Below, in pieces: positions 43,211 to 50,686 of a DNA stretch of 64,000 nt (positions are counted from its first letter, which is position 1; each line of letters begins with the position of its first letter). The translations under genes were made by a program, and so were the position numbers. The notes below the pieces were generated by a model. It had not been told where the DNA came from. It searched no databases and was given only the letters and a program-made list of their open reading frames with translations. The DNA comes from Propionicimonas sp020161015. Lineage in GTDB: Bacteria > Actinomycetota > Actinomycetes > Propionibacteriales > Propionibacteriaceae. The stretch lies in contig NZ_CAXWGX010000003.1 in the NCBI RefSeq assembly GCF_964266745.1, positions 24,255 through 88,254 of the forward strand, read 5' to 3'.

Positions 43211-43509
43211 GCGCGGCGCCGGCCACCCGGGGGCCGCTGAGCCTCGTGCTCGCCGAGGTGCGCGCGGGGACGCCGACCGTCGCGGGCATCGCGCTGCGCA
43301 GCGGGCTGGACGAGTCGGTCGTCCGCGCGGCCGTCGACCACCTCGTCCGGTCCGGCCGCATCGAGTCGCGCGAGCTCTCGATCGGCTGCCCCCCGTCCGG
43401 CTGCGGCGGATGCGCGTCCGCCACCGACGGCGCCCCCGGCTGCGGCCTGCCCGCCCCCGTCCCCGGACGCCGCCCCGGCCTGGTCACCCTCACCCTGTCC
43501 CGCCGCTGA
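43207..43509 (+). CDS. feoC: FeoC-like winged-helix protein
   Basis: 100 residues, GTGA overlap with feoB. Residues 10-58 form a winged helix (LVLAEVRAGTPTVAGIALRS, VRAAVDHLVRSGRIE). The wing carries C-x4-C-x2-C-x9-C (GCPPSGCGGC...PGCG), like the Fe-S or iron-binding loop of FeoC. It probably regulates FeoB stability or opening. Identification rests on position and the Cys pattern, not strong sequence identity. Confidence 0.8.
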   Translation: MSAAPATRGPLSLVLAEVRAGTPTVAGIALRSGLDESVVRAAVDHLVRSGRIESRELSIGCPPSGCGGCASATDGAPGCGLPAPVPGRRPGLVTLTLSRR

Positions 43510-43940
43510 GTCGCCCGTGAGGGCTCGCCGTCCTGCGTGACGGCCAGCCGTCCGGCGTGACGGCCGCCCCCCCGTGGTGAGGGCCAGCCCCCACGGGTGA
43601 GGGCCAGCCCCCACGGGTGAGGGCCAGCCTTCGCGCCGAGGGCTCGCTCCTGTGTGCTGGCCCTCGGCAGGAAGGCTGGCCCTCGGCGTGCTCGGAGCGC
43701 CGATCGGAGAGGACGTGGGTGGCGCGCCGGCTCGCCGTCGGCCGCGGGTCCCTGGAGCCACGAACAGCATCGTGGAACGGCGCGCGTCGACGAGCCTGGC
43801 GCGTCCCACGGCGTAGCACACGGCCCGTAGGTGCCGCCTCCGGTGGTGAGAGCCAGCACTCCCGTTCGAGGGCCAGCCTTGATGTCGAGGGCTCGTCCCT
43901 GTGTGCTGGCCCTCGGCCGGAAGGCTGGCCCTCAGTGTGG
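43510..43940. repeat. Array of ~20-bp direct repeats and two large hairpins
   Basis: Six or seven units of TGAGGGCCAGCC-like sequence recur every 20-21 bp from 43514 to 43645, with variants TGACGGCCAGCC and GAGGGCTCGCT. The last unit pairs with GGCTGGCCCTCG, making a hairpin of about 65 bp (43618-43686) with perfect 13-bp arms GAGGGCCAGCCTT/AAGGCTGGCCCTC and a nested CCGAGGGC pair. A second copy of the hairpin lies at 43868-43934 in the same orientation. No spacers or Cas genes. The long open frames across it have no coding signal. Confidence 0.8.
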
Positions 43941-43990
43941 GGCCGCCGGGTGCGGGCACGCCGGGTCGACCCCGGGTGGCCGGGACGGGG

Positions 43991-44158
43991 CTACCAGATG
44001 TCGGGTGGCTGGCGCCGATCGGACGGGGGCTGCGCGTCGTCGGGCCGGGCAGGGGACGTCCACTCCCGCCACTGCTTCTCGACGGCACGGCGTCCGTCGT
44101 CGAGCGCCCGGAGCGTGCGCAGTGCGATCCGGGTGAAGTCGATCGGCTCCGATGCCAT
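43991..44158 (-). CDS. Small basic hypothetical protein (55 aa)
   Basis: ATG at 44158 has GAGGAGGAGG 7 nt upstream, one of the best ribosome sites in the window. The product begins MASEPIDFTRIALRTLRALD, continues as a charged helix (DDGRRAVEKQWREW) and ends in a Pro/Asp/Arg-rich tail, PPDIW. It has no Cys, no membrane span and no recognised family. It sits alone between the repeat array and murI. Confidence 0.65.
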   Translation of the reverse strand: MASEPIDFTRIALRTLRALDDGRRAVEKQWREWTSPARPDDAQPPSDRRQPPDIW

Positions 44159-44314
44159 CGGCACGCCTCCTCCTCGTCGTCCGCCTGTGGGCCCACGGCT
44201 CTCGCCACCCGTCGTCCGCCCCCTGGCCTCCGCAGCTTCCCTGCGCGTGGTTCGTCGCGCTGCCCGAACTCGCGTAGCGCCGTGAACTGCGCGTAGCGAA
44301 GCGGTGGGGGCCGA

Positions 44315-44344
44315 TTGGTCTCCAGTGTGCCGCGCCCCTAGAGT
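44315..44344 (+). promoter_or_regulatory. murI promoter (leaderless)
   Basis: TTGGTC (44315-44320), 18-bp spacer, TAGAGT (44339-44344). The GTG start at 44353 lies where transcription should begin, and there is no ribosome-binding site. Confidence 0.65.
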
Positions 44345-44352
44345 CGGTGCAC

Positions 44353-45162
44353 GTGACCACCCCCGACGCCCCGATCGGAGTCTTCGACTCCGGCTTCGGC
44401 GGGCTGACGGTGGCCCGGGCGCTGCTCGACCAGCTTCCGAACGAGGACATGATCTACCTCGGCGACACCGCGCGGGCCCCCTACGGCACGAAGTCGATCC
44501 CCGAGGTCCGCGAGTACGCGCTGGAGTGCCTCGACTACCTGGCCGACTCGGGGGTCAAGGCGCTGGTGATCGCGTGCAACTCCGCCTCGTCCGCCGTGCT
44601 GCGGGACGCACGGGAGCGCTACGACGTGCCGGTGGTGGACGTGATCCTGCCCGCGGCGCGACGCGCGGTGCGCGCCAGCAGGACGGGCCGCATCGGCCTC
44701 ATCTGCACCGAGGCGACCGCCACGTCCGGAAGCTACGACGACGCGCTGGCCGCCGTTCCCGGCGTGCAGCTCGTGACGACACCCTGCCCGCTGTTCGTGG
44801 ACTTCGTCGAGGCCGGTGTCACCGGCGGGGACGCGTTGCTGCGCGCCGCGCAGGACTACCTGCTGCCGCTGCGCGAGGCGGGGATCGACACCCTCATCCT
44901 CGGCTGCACGCACTACCCGCTCCTCGCGGGCGTGATCTCCTACGTGATCGGCGACGACGTGACGCTGGTCTCCTCGGCGGAGGAGTGTGCCAAGGAGGTC
45001 TTCGCGACACTCACCGACCAGGGCCTGGTCCACCACGGGCCCCGGGAGCCGAGCCTCCGGTTCCTCACCACGGGCAGCCCCGAGTTGTTCGCCGGGATCG
45101 GCCGCCGCCTGATGGGTGGCTTCGTCGACCGGGTGGAGCAGGTCTACACCGTCGCCGGCTAG
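44353..45162 (+). CDS. murI: Glutamate racemase
   Basis: 269 residues from GTG at 44353; the GTG at 44347 would be only 2 nt from the -10 and is rejected. It makes D-glutamate for peptidoglycan. GVFDSGFGGLTVARAL carries the catalytic Asp, VIACNSASSAVL the first catalytic Cys and LILGCTHYPLLAGVI the second. LGDTARAPYGTKS is also conserved. It sits in the conserved clpS-murI-rph-rdgB neighbourhood of actinobacteria, here widened by insertions on both sides. Confidence 0.96.
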   Translation: MTTPDAPIGVFDSGFGGLTVARALLDQLPNEDMIYLGDTARAPYGTKSIPEVREYALECLDYLADSGVKALVIACNSASSAVLRDARERYDVPVVDVILPAARRAVRASRTGRIGLICTEATATSGSYDDALAAVPGVQLVTTPCPLFVDFVEAGVTGGDALLRAAQDYLLPLREAGIDTLILGCTHYPLLAGVISYVIGDDVTLVSSAEECAKEVFATLTDQGLVHHGPREPSLRFLTTGSPELFAGIGRRLMGGFVDRVEQVYTVAG

Positions 45163-45182
45163 GGAGCCGGCCGGCGACGGTG
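45147..45182. terminator. Strong terminator overlapping the murI 3' end
   Basis: Perfect 13-bp arms CACCGTCGCCGGC (45147-45159) and GCCGGCGACGGTG (45170-45182) with a 10-nt loop containing the murI TAG stop. The last codons of murI form the 5' arm. It lies between convergent genes and can act in both directions. Confidence 0.75.
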
Positions 45183-45205
45183 CGGCCGGGGGGGACGGGC
45201 AGGTC

Positions 45206-45637
45206 CTAGGTCGTGGTCGCGCCGCCGGCGGAGGTCCACGCGTTGATGCCGCCGGCCAGGTCGAACAGCTGGGTGAAGCCGGCCTGCTGCATGGCGGACA
45301 TGGCCACCTTCGACCGGTTGCCGCTGCGGCAGTACACGGCGTACGTGGCCGCCTTGTCGAGCGAGGCGATCTTCTGCGGGAAGTCGGCCGACTCGACGTC
45401 GATGTTGGTAGCGCCGGGCAGGTGGCCGGCCGCGAACTCCTGCGGAGTGCGCACGTCGAGCACGACCGTGTTCGGCAGCTTGGCCGCCGCGGCGAAGTCC
45501 GCGGGGCCGAGGGACGAGCCGGCAGCGGGGACGGCGGCGGCCGTCGGGCCCGCGCTCACGCTGGGCGCGGTGCCCGAGCAGCCCGCCAGGAGGGTCGCCG
45601 CGGCCACCAGGGCCGCGGCGAGGGGGGCGGACCTCAC
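45206..45637 (-). CDS. Rhodanese-domain lipoprotein
   Basis: 143 residues from GTG at 45637, overlapping the upstream stop as GTGA. The signal peptide ends in lipobox LLAGC. The single rhodanese domain shows VVLDVRTPQEFAAGHLPGA, the active-site loop VYCRSGNRS (nucleophile Cys) and FDLAGGINAWTSAGG. It likely handles sulfane sulfur (persulfide/thiosulfate) outside the membrane. It is the second gene of a two-gene operon behind a CsoR/CstR-type operator. Confidence 0.9.
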   Translation of the reverse strand: MRSAPLAAALVAAATLLAGCSGTAPSVSAGPTAAAVPAAGSSLGPADFAAAAKLPNTVVLDVRTPQEFAAGHLPGATNIDVESADFPQKIASLDKAATYAVYCRSGNRSKVAMSAMQQAGFTQLFDLAGGINAWTSAGGATTT

Positions 45638-45813
45638 CGGCCGAAGATGCCGAACATGCCGCCGCGGGGCTTGGCCGCAGCCATGTCCTCGGCGCTGTGC
45701 TGGCCACCGCACCACTGGGACGCGGGCACCATGGACTTGACCGACGCGACATGCTGGCCGCAACCGGCCCAGGTGGTCTTGCCGCAGACGTTGCAGCTCA
45801 CGGGACGACACAT
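45634..45813 (-). CDS. Small Cys-rich zinc-finger-like protein (59 aa)
   Basis: ATG at 45813 with GAGGAG 8 nt upstream. Cysteines lie at 2, 7, 10, 18 and 35, with His21 and His39 (CNVCGKTTWAGCGQHV, then WCGGQH). The pattern recurs in small unannotated actinobacterial proteins. It ends in a basic GGMFGIFGR tail. Probable zinc or copper/sulfur-binding mini-protein. It overlaps the rhodanese lipoprotein start by 4 nt, so the two are cotranslated. Confidence 0.75.
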   Translation of the reverse strand: MCRPVSCNVCGKTTWAGCGQHVASVKSMVPASQWCGGQHSAEDMAAAKPRGGMFGIFGR

Positions 45814-45851
45814 CTTGGGGACTCCTCTACGTTTCCGGGTGTGGCTCCAAT

Positions 45852-45867
45852 ATACCCCGGGGGGTAT
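45852..45867. promoter_or_regulatory. CsoR/CstR-type operator
   Basis: ATACCCC-GG-GGGGTAT, a perfect inverted repeat matching the CsoR/CstR half-site pattern. It overlaps TATATT (complement of 45849-45854), a good -10 for the leftward mini-protein gene, as expected for repression relieved by copper or by persulfide. No CsoR/CstR gene is in the window. Confidence 0.8.
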
Positions 45868-45916
45868 CCAACGATCAAATCCGGCGGTCCGCTCCGTGGA
45901 CGCGGCGCGAGGCGGC

Positions 45917-47278
45917 TCATGCCGCCCCCGACCCTTCGCCGCCCACGGCGGCCGGGCCACGTCCCGCCCGCGCGGACGGCTCCTCGACCAGGGCGCGGAG
46001 CTCGAGCGGCACCCGCAGGCGCGCCTCCGCCGAGCCCTCCAGCGCCGCGGTGACGGTGGCGAGCAGGCCGGCGGCCTCGTCCGTCCCCACCTCTGTACCC
46101 AGCCGGACGGCGGCGCGCGCGGTGGCGGGGCCCCGGGCGCGCCCCACCTCGAAGTACTCGCGCAGCAGGGACGCGACCAGCGTGACCGCACCCAGCTCGC
46201 CGGCCCGGTAGGCGACGTGGTGCCGCAGCAGCGGCTCGCGCAGCTGGTACCAGGTGCGGCGCTGGTCGCCGCGGGGCAGCTTGTCGGCCACGACCCAGCG
46301 GTTCGCCGCGAGGCCGCGCACGATCTTCGACACCTGCGGCTGCCCGATCCCGGTCGCCGCCGCGAGCTCGGAGACCGTCAGGGCCGCGTAGCGCCCGGTC
46401 GACAGGGCCTCGACCACCACCTGCTCCCCGGGGGGCAGGTCCCACAACAACTGCTGGTAGGCGGGGACGAGCTCCTCCAGCAGCTCGTGGACGGCCGGCA
46501 CGAGCGCGTCCAGGCTCTCCGGTGTCACGCAGCCGGACAGGATCGTCCACACCCTCGGTGAGCCCCCGGTCAGCTCGGCCAGTGCCCGGACGCGTGCCCG
46601 CCCGCGGGGGGTGCGCAGGTGCTCGGCGAGGGCACTGTCCCCGTGCTGGCCGGCCAGGCGGAGCAGCAGCTCGTGACCCTCGCGGGGGGTCAGCGGCGGA
46701 ACGGCGATCGTCGCGAACGCGCCGTACCACGGCTTGTCCCTGTCCTGCACGCCGGCGAACAGCAGTGGCGTGCTGGCCAGCAGGAGCACGTCGCCGGAGG
46801 TCTCCACCCACGAGCGCAGGTCACGCTGCCCACCCGGGCCGAGGGCGCGCATCACGCGGTCGAGGTTCTCCGCCACCAGGAGCAGCACGCGGCCACCGAG
46901 AGCCACGTGGATCGCCTGCTGCTGCGCGGCGAGGCTCGCCGGCGGCGACCGCACGCCGAGGTCGGCGCAGACGAGCGCGGTGACGCGCTCGATGCCCACC
47001 AGCCCCATCGCGTCCTCGGGCAGCCGGACGACGGCGAAGCGCGACGCCAGCGCCGCGTCCTGGCGCAGCGCGTACAGCGCGACCTCGATCACATGGCTCT
47101 TCCCGCTGCCGCGCGGGCCGACGAGCAGGGTGTGGTTGCGGTTGGCCTTGGTGGCCGCGGAGCGGAAGCTGCGCTGGAGGGACGCGAGCAGGCGCTCCCT
47201 GCCCACCGTTCGGGCCGCCAGGACGGCGGGATCCTCCCGCTGCGGGGTGTAGGGCCGGCTGCGCTCCACAGAGGTCAT
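45917..47278 (-). CDS. AAA ATPase with winged-helix domain (second of a pair)
   Basis: 453 residues from the ATG at 47278, which overlaps the upstream stop (ATGA). Walker A is GPRGSGKS (54-61), the Walker B-like strand VLLLVAEN (131-138), and a sensor-like TGGSPR is at 238-242. Residues 285-350 form a MarR-like winged helix (LTVSELAAATGIGQPQVSKI) and a helical C-terminus follows. The architecture resembles archaeal-type/ORC-like ATPases or STAND regulators. No nuclease or toxin domain is visible. The function is unknown; it probably works with its partner upstream. Confidence 0.82.
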   Translation of the reverse strand: MTSVERSRPYTPQREDPAVLAARTVGRERLLASLQRSFRSAATKANRNHTLLVGPRGSGKSHVIEVALYALRQDAALASRFAVVRLPEDAMGLVGIERVTALVCADLGVRSPPASLAAQQQAIHVALGGRVLLLVAENLDRVMRALGPGGQRDLRSWVETSGDVLLLASTPLLFAGVQDRDKPWYGAFATIAVPPLTPREGHELLLRLAGQHGDSALAEHLRTPRGRARVRALAELTGGSPRVWTILSGCVTPESLDALVPAVHELLEELVPAYQQLLWDLPPGEQVVVEALSTGRYAALTVSELAAATGIGQPQVSKIVRGLAANRWVVADKLPRGDQRRTWYQLREPLLRHHVAYRAGELGAVTLVASLLREYFEVGRARGPATARAAVRLGTEVGTDEAAGLLATVTAALEGSAEARLRVPLELRALVEEPSARAGRGPAAVGGEGSGAA

Positions 47279-48438
47279 CCGCGCCGCCGGCGGAGTCGGG
47301 TCCAGATCCTGCCGAGCAGCGCGGTCTCCAGCCGGTAGGCGCCGTCGGCGTAGGTGAGGTAGTTGTCGAGGCGCATCCGGTTCAGTACCTCGCCGACCGC
47401 CGCCACGCCGGGCGGGTCCTCGAAGAACTGGTTGCGCAGGGTGGCGGCGAGCTCGTCCCTCGTCGCGGCCTCGCGGTGGCTCAGCTCGTCCAGGACGGCG
47501 ACCACCAGCTCCTCCTCGCCCGGGTAGTACTTGGCGATCCGGTCGTAATAGTGGTCGGTGTCCCAGGTGTTCTCGTCGAGCGCCTGGTCCACCAGCCCGT
47601 CGACGTCGGCGGACGCCACGTCCGCGCCGCGCTGGTCCAGCGCCCCGACGAGGCTGTGGATGTAGTACGGAATGCCGGCGACGGCCCCGGCGATGCGGGA
47701 CGCGACCGCGGGGTGCGGGTCGCCGAACACCGCCAGCAGCAGGCGTTGGGCGAGTTCGTCGGCCTCGGCAGGCGGGAGGGGTCCGATCTCGATCCGCGGC
47801 AGGTCGTTCAGCGGGTCCTTCTCCGCGACGGCGTGGTGGAGCCCGACCGAGCCGGCCAGCACGATCGCCGTCCGTGGCCGCTCTGCCTGGCGGAGGCGCC
47901 GCAGCGTCCGGAGGAACTCCGCTCCCGCTCCCTGCTCCTGCGCGGCCAGGTGGAAGGCGAGCTGGGCCACCTCGTCGACGACCAGCACGAAGGACGGGGC
48001 GCCCGCCCGCTCCGCGGCGCGCGCGCACAGCACGAACACGTCGCGCTCGGGGTCCGCGCCCCGGCTGGCCGCGCCCTGGAGGCGCAGGGACTGCCCGAGG
48101 AAGCCGAGGGTCACCTCGCCCTCGAACGAGCGGCGCCAGGTGCGCCAGGACGGCCCGAGCACCGGGTGCGCGCGGATGGCCTCCGCGACGGCGTCCTCGA
48201 ACTTGCGCAGGGTGTCGGTCTCCGCCGAGACGTACAGCACGACGTGGCCGGACGCCTCGAGCTCGCGACGGGCCTTGCGGAGCACGGAGGTCTTGCCCAT
48301 GCGCCGGTCGCCGACCAGGTACGCCCCGCCGTGGGCCACGGCCCGCTCGAGGCGCCGCAGCTCGTCGCGACGGCCCACGAGGTCGTCGGGGTCGACGACA
48401 CCGCCGAGGACGGGCTCGATCGGCTGGAGGACACTCAT
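47275..48438 (-). CDS. AAA ATPase, archaeal-ATPase-like (first of a pair)
   Basis: 387 residues. DDLVGRRDELRRLERAVAHG precedes Walker A GDRRMGKTS (43-51). Walker B is VLVVDE (151-156), and AGSVGLHHAV resembles sensor 1. GIPYYIHSLVGAL is the lid. Residues 300-387 look like a winged helix (REAATRDELAATLRNQF). TATGTT (complement of 48445-48450) lies 6 nt from the ATG, suggesting a leaderless mRNA. A 30-bp palindrome lies at the -35 region. It is related to the Archaea-type ATPase/AAA_16 group; the role is unknown. Confidence 0.82.
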   Translation of the reverse strand: MSVLQPIEPVLGGVVDPDDLVGRRDELRRLERAVAHGGAYLVGDRRMGKTSVLRKARRELEASGHVVLYVSAETDTLRKFEDAVAEAIRAHPVLGPSWRTWRRSFEGEVTLGFLGQSLRLQGAASRGADPERDVFVLCARAAERAGAPSFVLVVDEVAQLAFHLAAQEQGAGAEFLRTLRRLRQAERPRTAIVLAGSVGLHHAVAEKDPLNDLPRIEIGPLPPAEADELAQRLLLAVFGDPHPAVASRIAGAVAGIPYYIHSLVGALDQRGADVASADVDGLVDQALDENTWDTDHYYDRIAKYYPGEEELVVAVLDELSHREAATRDELAATLRNQFFEDPPGVAAVGEVLNRMRLDNYLTYADGAYRLETALLGRIWTRLRRRRG

Positions 48439-48456
48439 GGAAAGAACATACCCGAA

Positions 48457-48486
48457 GAGATATATGCCTGAGTAGGCATCTATCTC
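48457..48486. promoter_or_regulatory. 30-bp near-perfect palindrome upstream of the ATPase pair
   Basis: Outer arms GAGATA/TATCTC (48457-48462, 48481-48486) and inner arms ATGCCT/AGGCAT (48464-48469, 48474-48479) flank GAGT; only one symmetric pair mismatches. It begins 7 bp upstream of the ATPase -10 element and covers its -35. It is AT-rich for this genome. Likely an operator, possibly for one of the winged-helix ATPases. Confidence 0.75.
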
Positions 48487-48550
48487 GGGACGGGACGGTG
48501 TCCAGAAGGGCCACTGGGGGGTGTCGGCGGGTCCCGCTAGGGTGAGCGGC

Positions 48551-49285
48551 GTGAACAGAGCTGATGGCCGTGGCCCGTCCGACCTGCGCCCGGTGCGCAT
48601 CACCCGCAACTGGCTCGACCACGCCGAGGGCTCGGTGCTCGTGGAGTTCGGCGCCACCCGCGTGCTCGTGGCCGCGTCGGTCACCGAGGGCGTCCCGCGC
48701 TGGCGCAAGGGGAGCGGGCTGGGCTGGGTGACCAGCGAGTACGCCATGCTTCCGCGTTCCACCCACACCCGCAGCGACCGGGAGTCGGTGAAGGGCCGCA
48801 TCGGCGGCCGCACCCACGAGATCAGCCGGCTGATCGGACGGAGCCTGCGCGCGGTCATCGACTACCAGGCGCTGGGCGAGAACACGATCGTGCTCGACTG
48901 CGACGTGCTCCAGGCCGACGGCGGCACGCGCACGGCGTCCATCACCGGCGCCTACGTGGCGCTCGTCGACGCGGTGGAGTGGCTCCGCGCGCGCGGAGCC
49001 CTCGCCGGCGAGCCGCTCACGGGGAGCGTCGCCGCCGTCAGCGTGGGCGTCGTCGGAGGCACCCCGATGCTCGACCTGTGCTACAGCGAGGACTCCGGTG
49101 CGGAGGTCGACCTGAACGTCGTCGCCACCGGCGCCGGGGAGTTCGTCGAGGTGCAGGGCACGGCAGAGGGCAGGCCGTTCGGGCGTGCGGTGCTCGACGA
49201 ACTGCTCGATCTCGGCCTGGCCGGCTGCGCGGAGCTGACGCTGCGGCAGCACGAGGCACTGGCGCAGCCGGTGGTCCGCGCATGA
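48551..49285 (+). CDS. rph: Ribonuclease PH
   Basis: 244 residues from GTG. It trims tRNA 3' ends by phosphorolysis. DGRGPSDLRPVRITRNWLDHAEGSVLVEFG, GWVTSEYAMLPRSTHTR and QADGGTRTASITGAYVAL are highly conserved, as are the phosphate-binding Arg/Thr residues. TAGGGT (48538-48543) lies 7 nt upstream, so it is probably leaderless. It overlaps rdgB by 4 nt. Confidence 0.97.
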   Translation: MNRADGRGPSDLRPVRITRNWLDHAEGSVLVEFGATRVLVAASVTEGVPRWRKGSGLGWVTSEYAMLPRSTHTRSDRESVKGRIGGRTHEISRLIGRSLRAVIDYQALGENTIVLDCDVLQADGGTRTASITGAYVALVDAVEWLRARGALAGEPLTGSVAAVSVGVVGGTPMLDLCYSEDSGAEVDLNVVATGAGEFVEVQGTAEGRPFGRAVLDELLDLGLAGCAELTLRQHEALAQPVVRA

Positions 49286-49890
49286 GCGTCGTTGTCGTCG
49301 CCACCCACAACGCCAAGAAGGCCGCAGAACTGCACCGCGTCCTCGCCGCGGCGGGGGTGGACGCCGACGTGCGCGGCCTGGACGCCTTCCCTGCCTACCC
49401 GGAGCCCGCGGAGACCGAGCGCACGTTCGAGGGCAACGCCCTGCTCAAGGCGCGTGCCGCGGTCGCGGCCACCGGACACATCGCGGTCGCCGACGACTCC
49501 GGGCTCGAGGTCGACCTGCTCAACGGCATGCCCGGCGTCCGTTCGGCCCGCTGGTCCGGTCCCGAGGCCACCGACAGCCGCAACCTCGACCTGCTGATCG
49601 CCCAGCTCACCGACACCGCGGACGCCGACCGGACCGCACGCTTCGTCTGCGCGATGGCGCTGGTCACCCCCGACGGCGGCGAGCACCTGGTGCGCGGGGT
49701 GATGGAGGGCCGTCTGGTGCTCGAGCCGCGGGGCGGCAACGGTTTCGGGTACGACCCGATCTTCGTCGCCGACGGCAACACCGTCACCAACGCGGAACTC
49801 ACCCCGGAGCAGAAGGACGCGATCAGCCACCGCGGCCAGGCCGTGCGCGCGATCGTCCCGGTACTCTCCGACCTCCTGAAGGAGCGCTGA
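49282..49890 (+). CDS. rdgB: RdgB/HAM1 non-canonical purine NTP pyrophosphatase
   Basis: 202 residues, ATGA overlap with rph. VVATHNAKKAAEL, TFEGNALLKARAA, VADDSGLEVDLLNGMPGVRSARW, GFGYDPIFVADG and ISHRGQAVRAI match the ITPase family in order. It removes dITP/XTP from nucleotide pools. The next gene, thyA, starts on its last base. Confidence 0.96.
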   Translation: MSVVVVATHNAKKAAELHRVLAAAGVDADVRGLDAFPAYPEPAETERTFEGNALLKARAAVAATGHIAVADDSGLEVDLLNGMPGVRSARWSGPEATDSRNLDLLIAQLTDTADADRTARFVCAMALVTPDGGEHLVRGVMEGRLVLEPRGGNGFGYDPIFVADGNTVTNAELTPEQKDAISHRGQAVRAIVPVLSDLLKER

Positions 49891-50684
49891 TGAAGCAGTA
49901 CCTCGACCTGCTCGACCACGTGCTCACCCACGGGGTGGTGAAGTCCGACCGCACGGGCACCGGCACCCGCAGCGTGTTCGGCCACCAGATGCGGTTCGAC
50001 CTCTCCCGGGGGTTCCCGCTGCTCACCACGAAGAAGCTGCACACCCGCAGCATCTTCGGCGAGCTGCTGTGGTTCCTGCGCGGCTCGACCAACGTCGGCT
50101 GGCTCCACGAGAACGGCATCACGATCTGGGACGAGTGGGCCGACGCCAACGGCGACCTGGGCCCGATCTACGGCTACCAGTGGCGCTCGTGGCCCACGCC
50201 GGACGGCGGCCACGTCGACCAGATCAAGGGCGTGATCGAGTCGATCCGCACCAATCCCGACAGCCGGCGTCACATCGTCAGCGCGTGGAACGTGGGGCAG
50301 CTCGGCCAGATGGCTCTCCCGCCGTGCCACGCCTTCTTCCAGTTCTACGTGGCGGACGGCCGCCTGAGCTGCCAGCTCTACCAGCGCTCGGCGGACATCT
50401 TCCTCGGCGTCCCGTTCAACATCGCGTCCTACGCGCTGCTCACCCACCTCGTCGCGCAGGTGACCGGGCTCGAGGCCGGTGACTTCGTGCACACCCTGGG
50501 TGACGCCCACGTGTACTCCAACCACGTCGAGCAGGCGCGCCTGCAGCTCACCCGCGAGCCGCGCCCGCTGCCGCGGCTCGTGCTGAACCCTGCCGTCACC
50601 GAGATCGACGCCTTCGAGCTGGCCGACATCCAGGTCGTCGACTACGACCCGCACCCCGGGATCAAGGCGCCGATCGCGGTGTGA
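49890..50684 (+). CDS. thyA: Thymidylate synthase
   Basis: 264 residues, the usual length for bacterial ThyA. FPLLTTKKLHTRSIFGELLWFLRG, WRSW near the active site, LPPCHAFFQFYV with the nucleophilic Cys, YQRSADIFLGVPFNIASYALL and HVYSNHVEQ are all present. It methylates dUMP with methylene-THF. The TGATG junction couples it to rdgB. folA lies 3.3 kb downstream, beyond the leftward phosphoesterase gene. Confidence 0.97.
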   Translation: MKQYLDLLDHVLTHGVVKSDRTGTGTRSVFGHQMRFDLSRGFPLLTTKKLHTRSIFGELLWFLRGSTNVGWLHENGITIWDEWADANGDLGPIYGYQWRSWPTPDGGHVDQIKGVIESIRTNPDSRRHIVSAWNVGQLGQMALPPCHAFFQFYVADGRLSCQLYQRSADIFLGVPFNIASYALLTHLVAQVTGLEAGDFVHTLGDAHVYSNHVEQARLQLTREPRPLPRLVLNPAVTEIDAFELADIQVVDYDPHPGIKAPIAV

Positions 50685-50686
50685 GC

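Noticed and set aside
43510..43700. CRISPR-like periodicity
   Set aside because: The 20-bp units are contiguous with no unique spacers, and there are no cas genes.
43069..44208. Leftward 379-residue frame across the repeat array
   Set aside because: Its repeated peptide (EGQHTG, REGWPS) comes from the DNA repeats; no ribosome site, and it contradicts feoB/feoC on the other strand.
47279..49252. Upstream extension of the second ATPase to 1111 residues
   Set aside because: The extension reads through the first ATPase in another frame; the ATGA overlap marks the true start at 47278.
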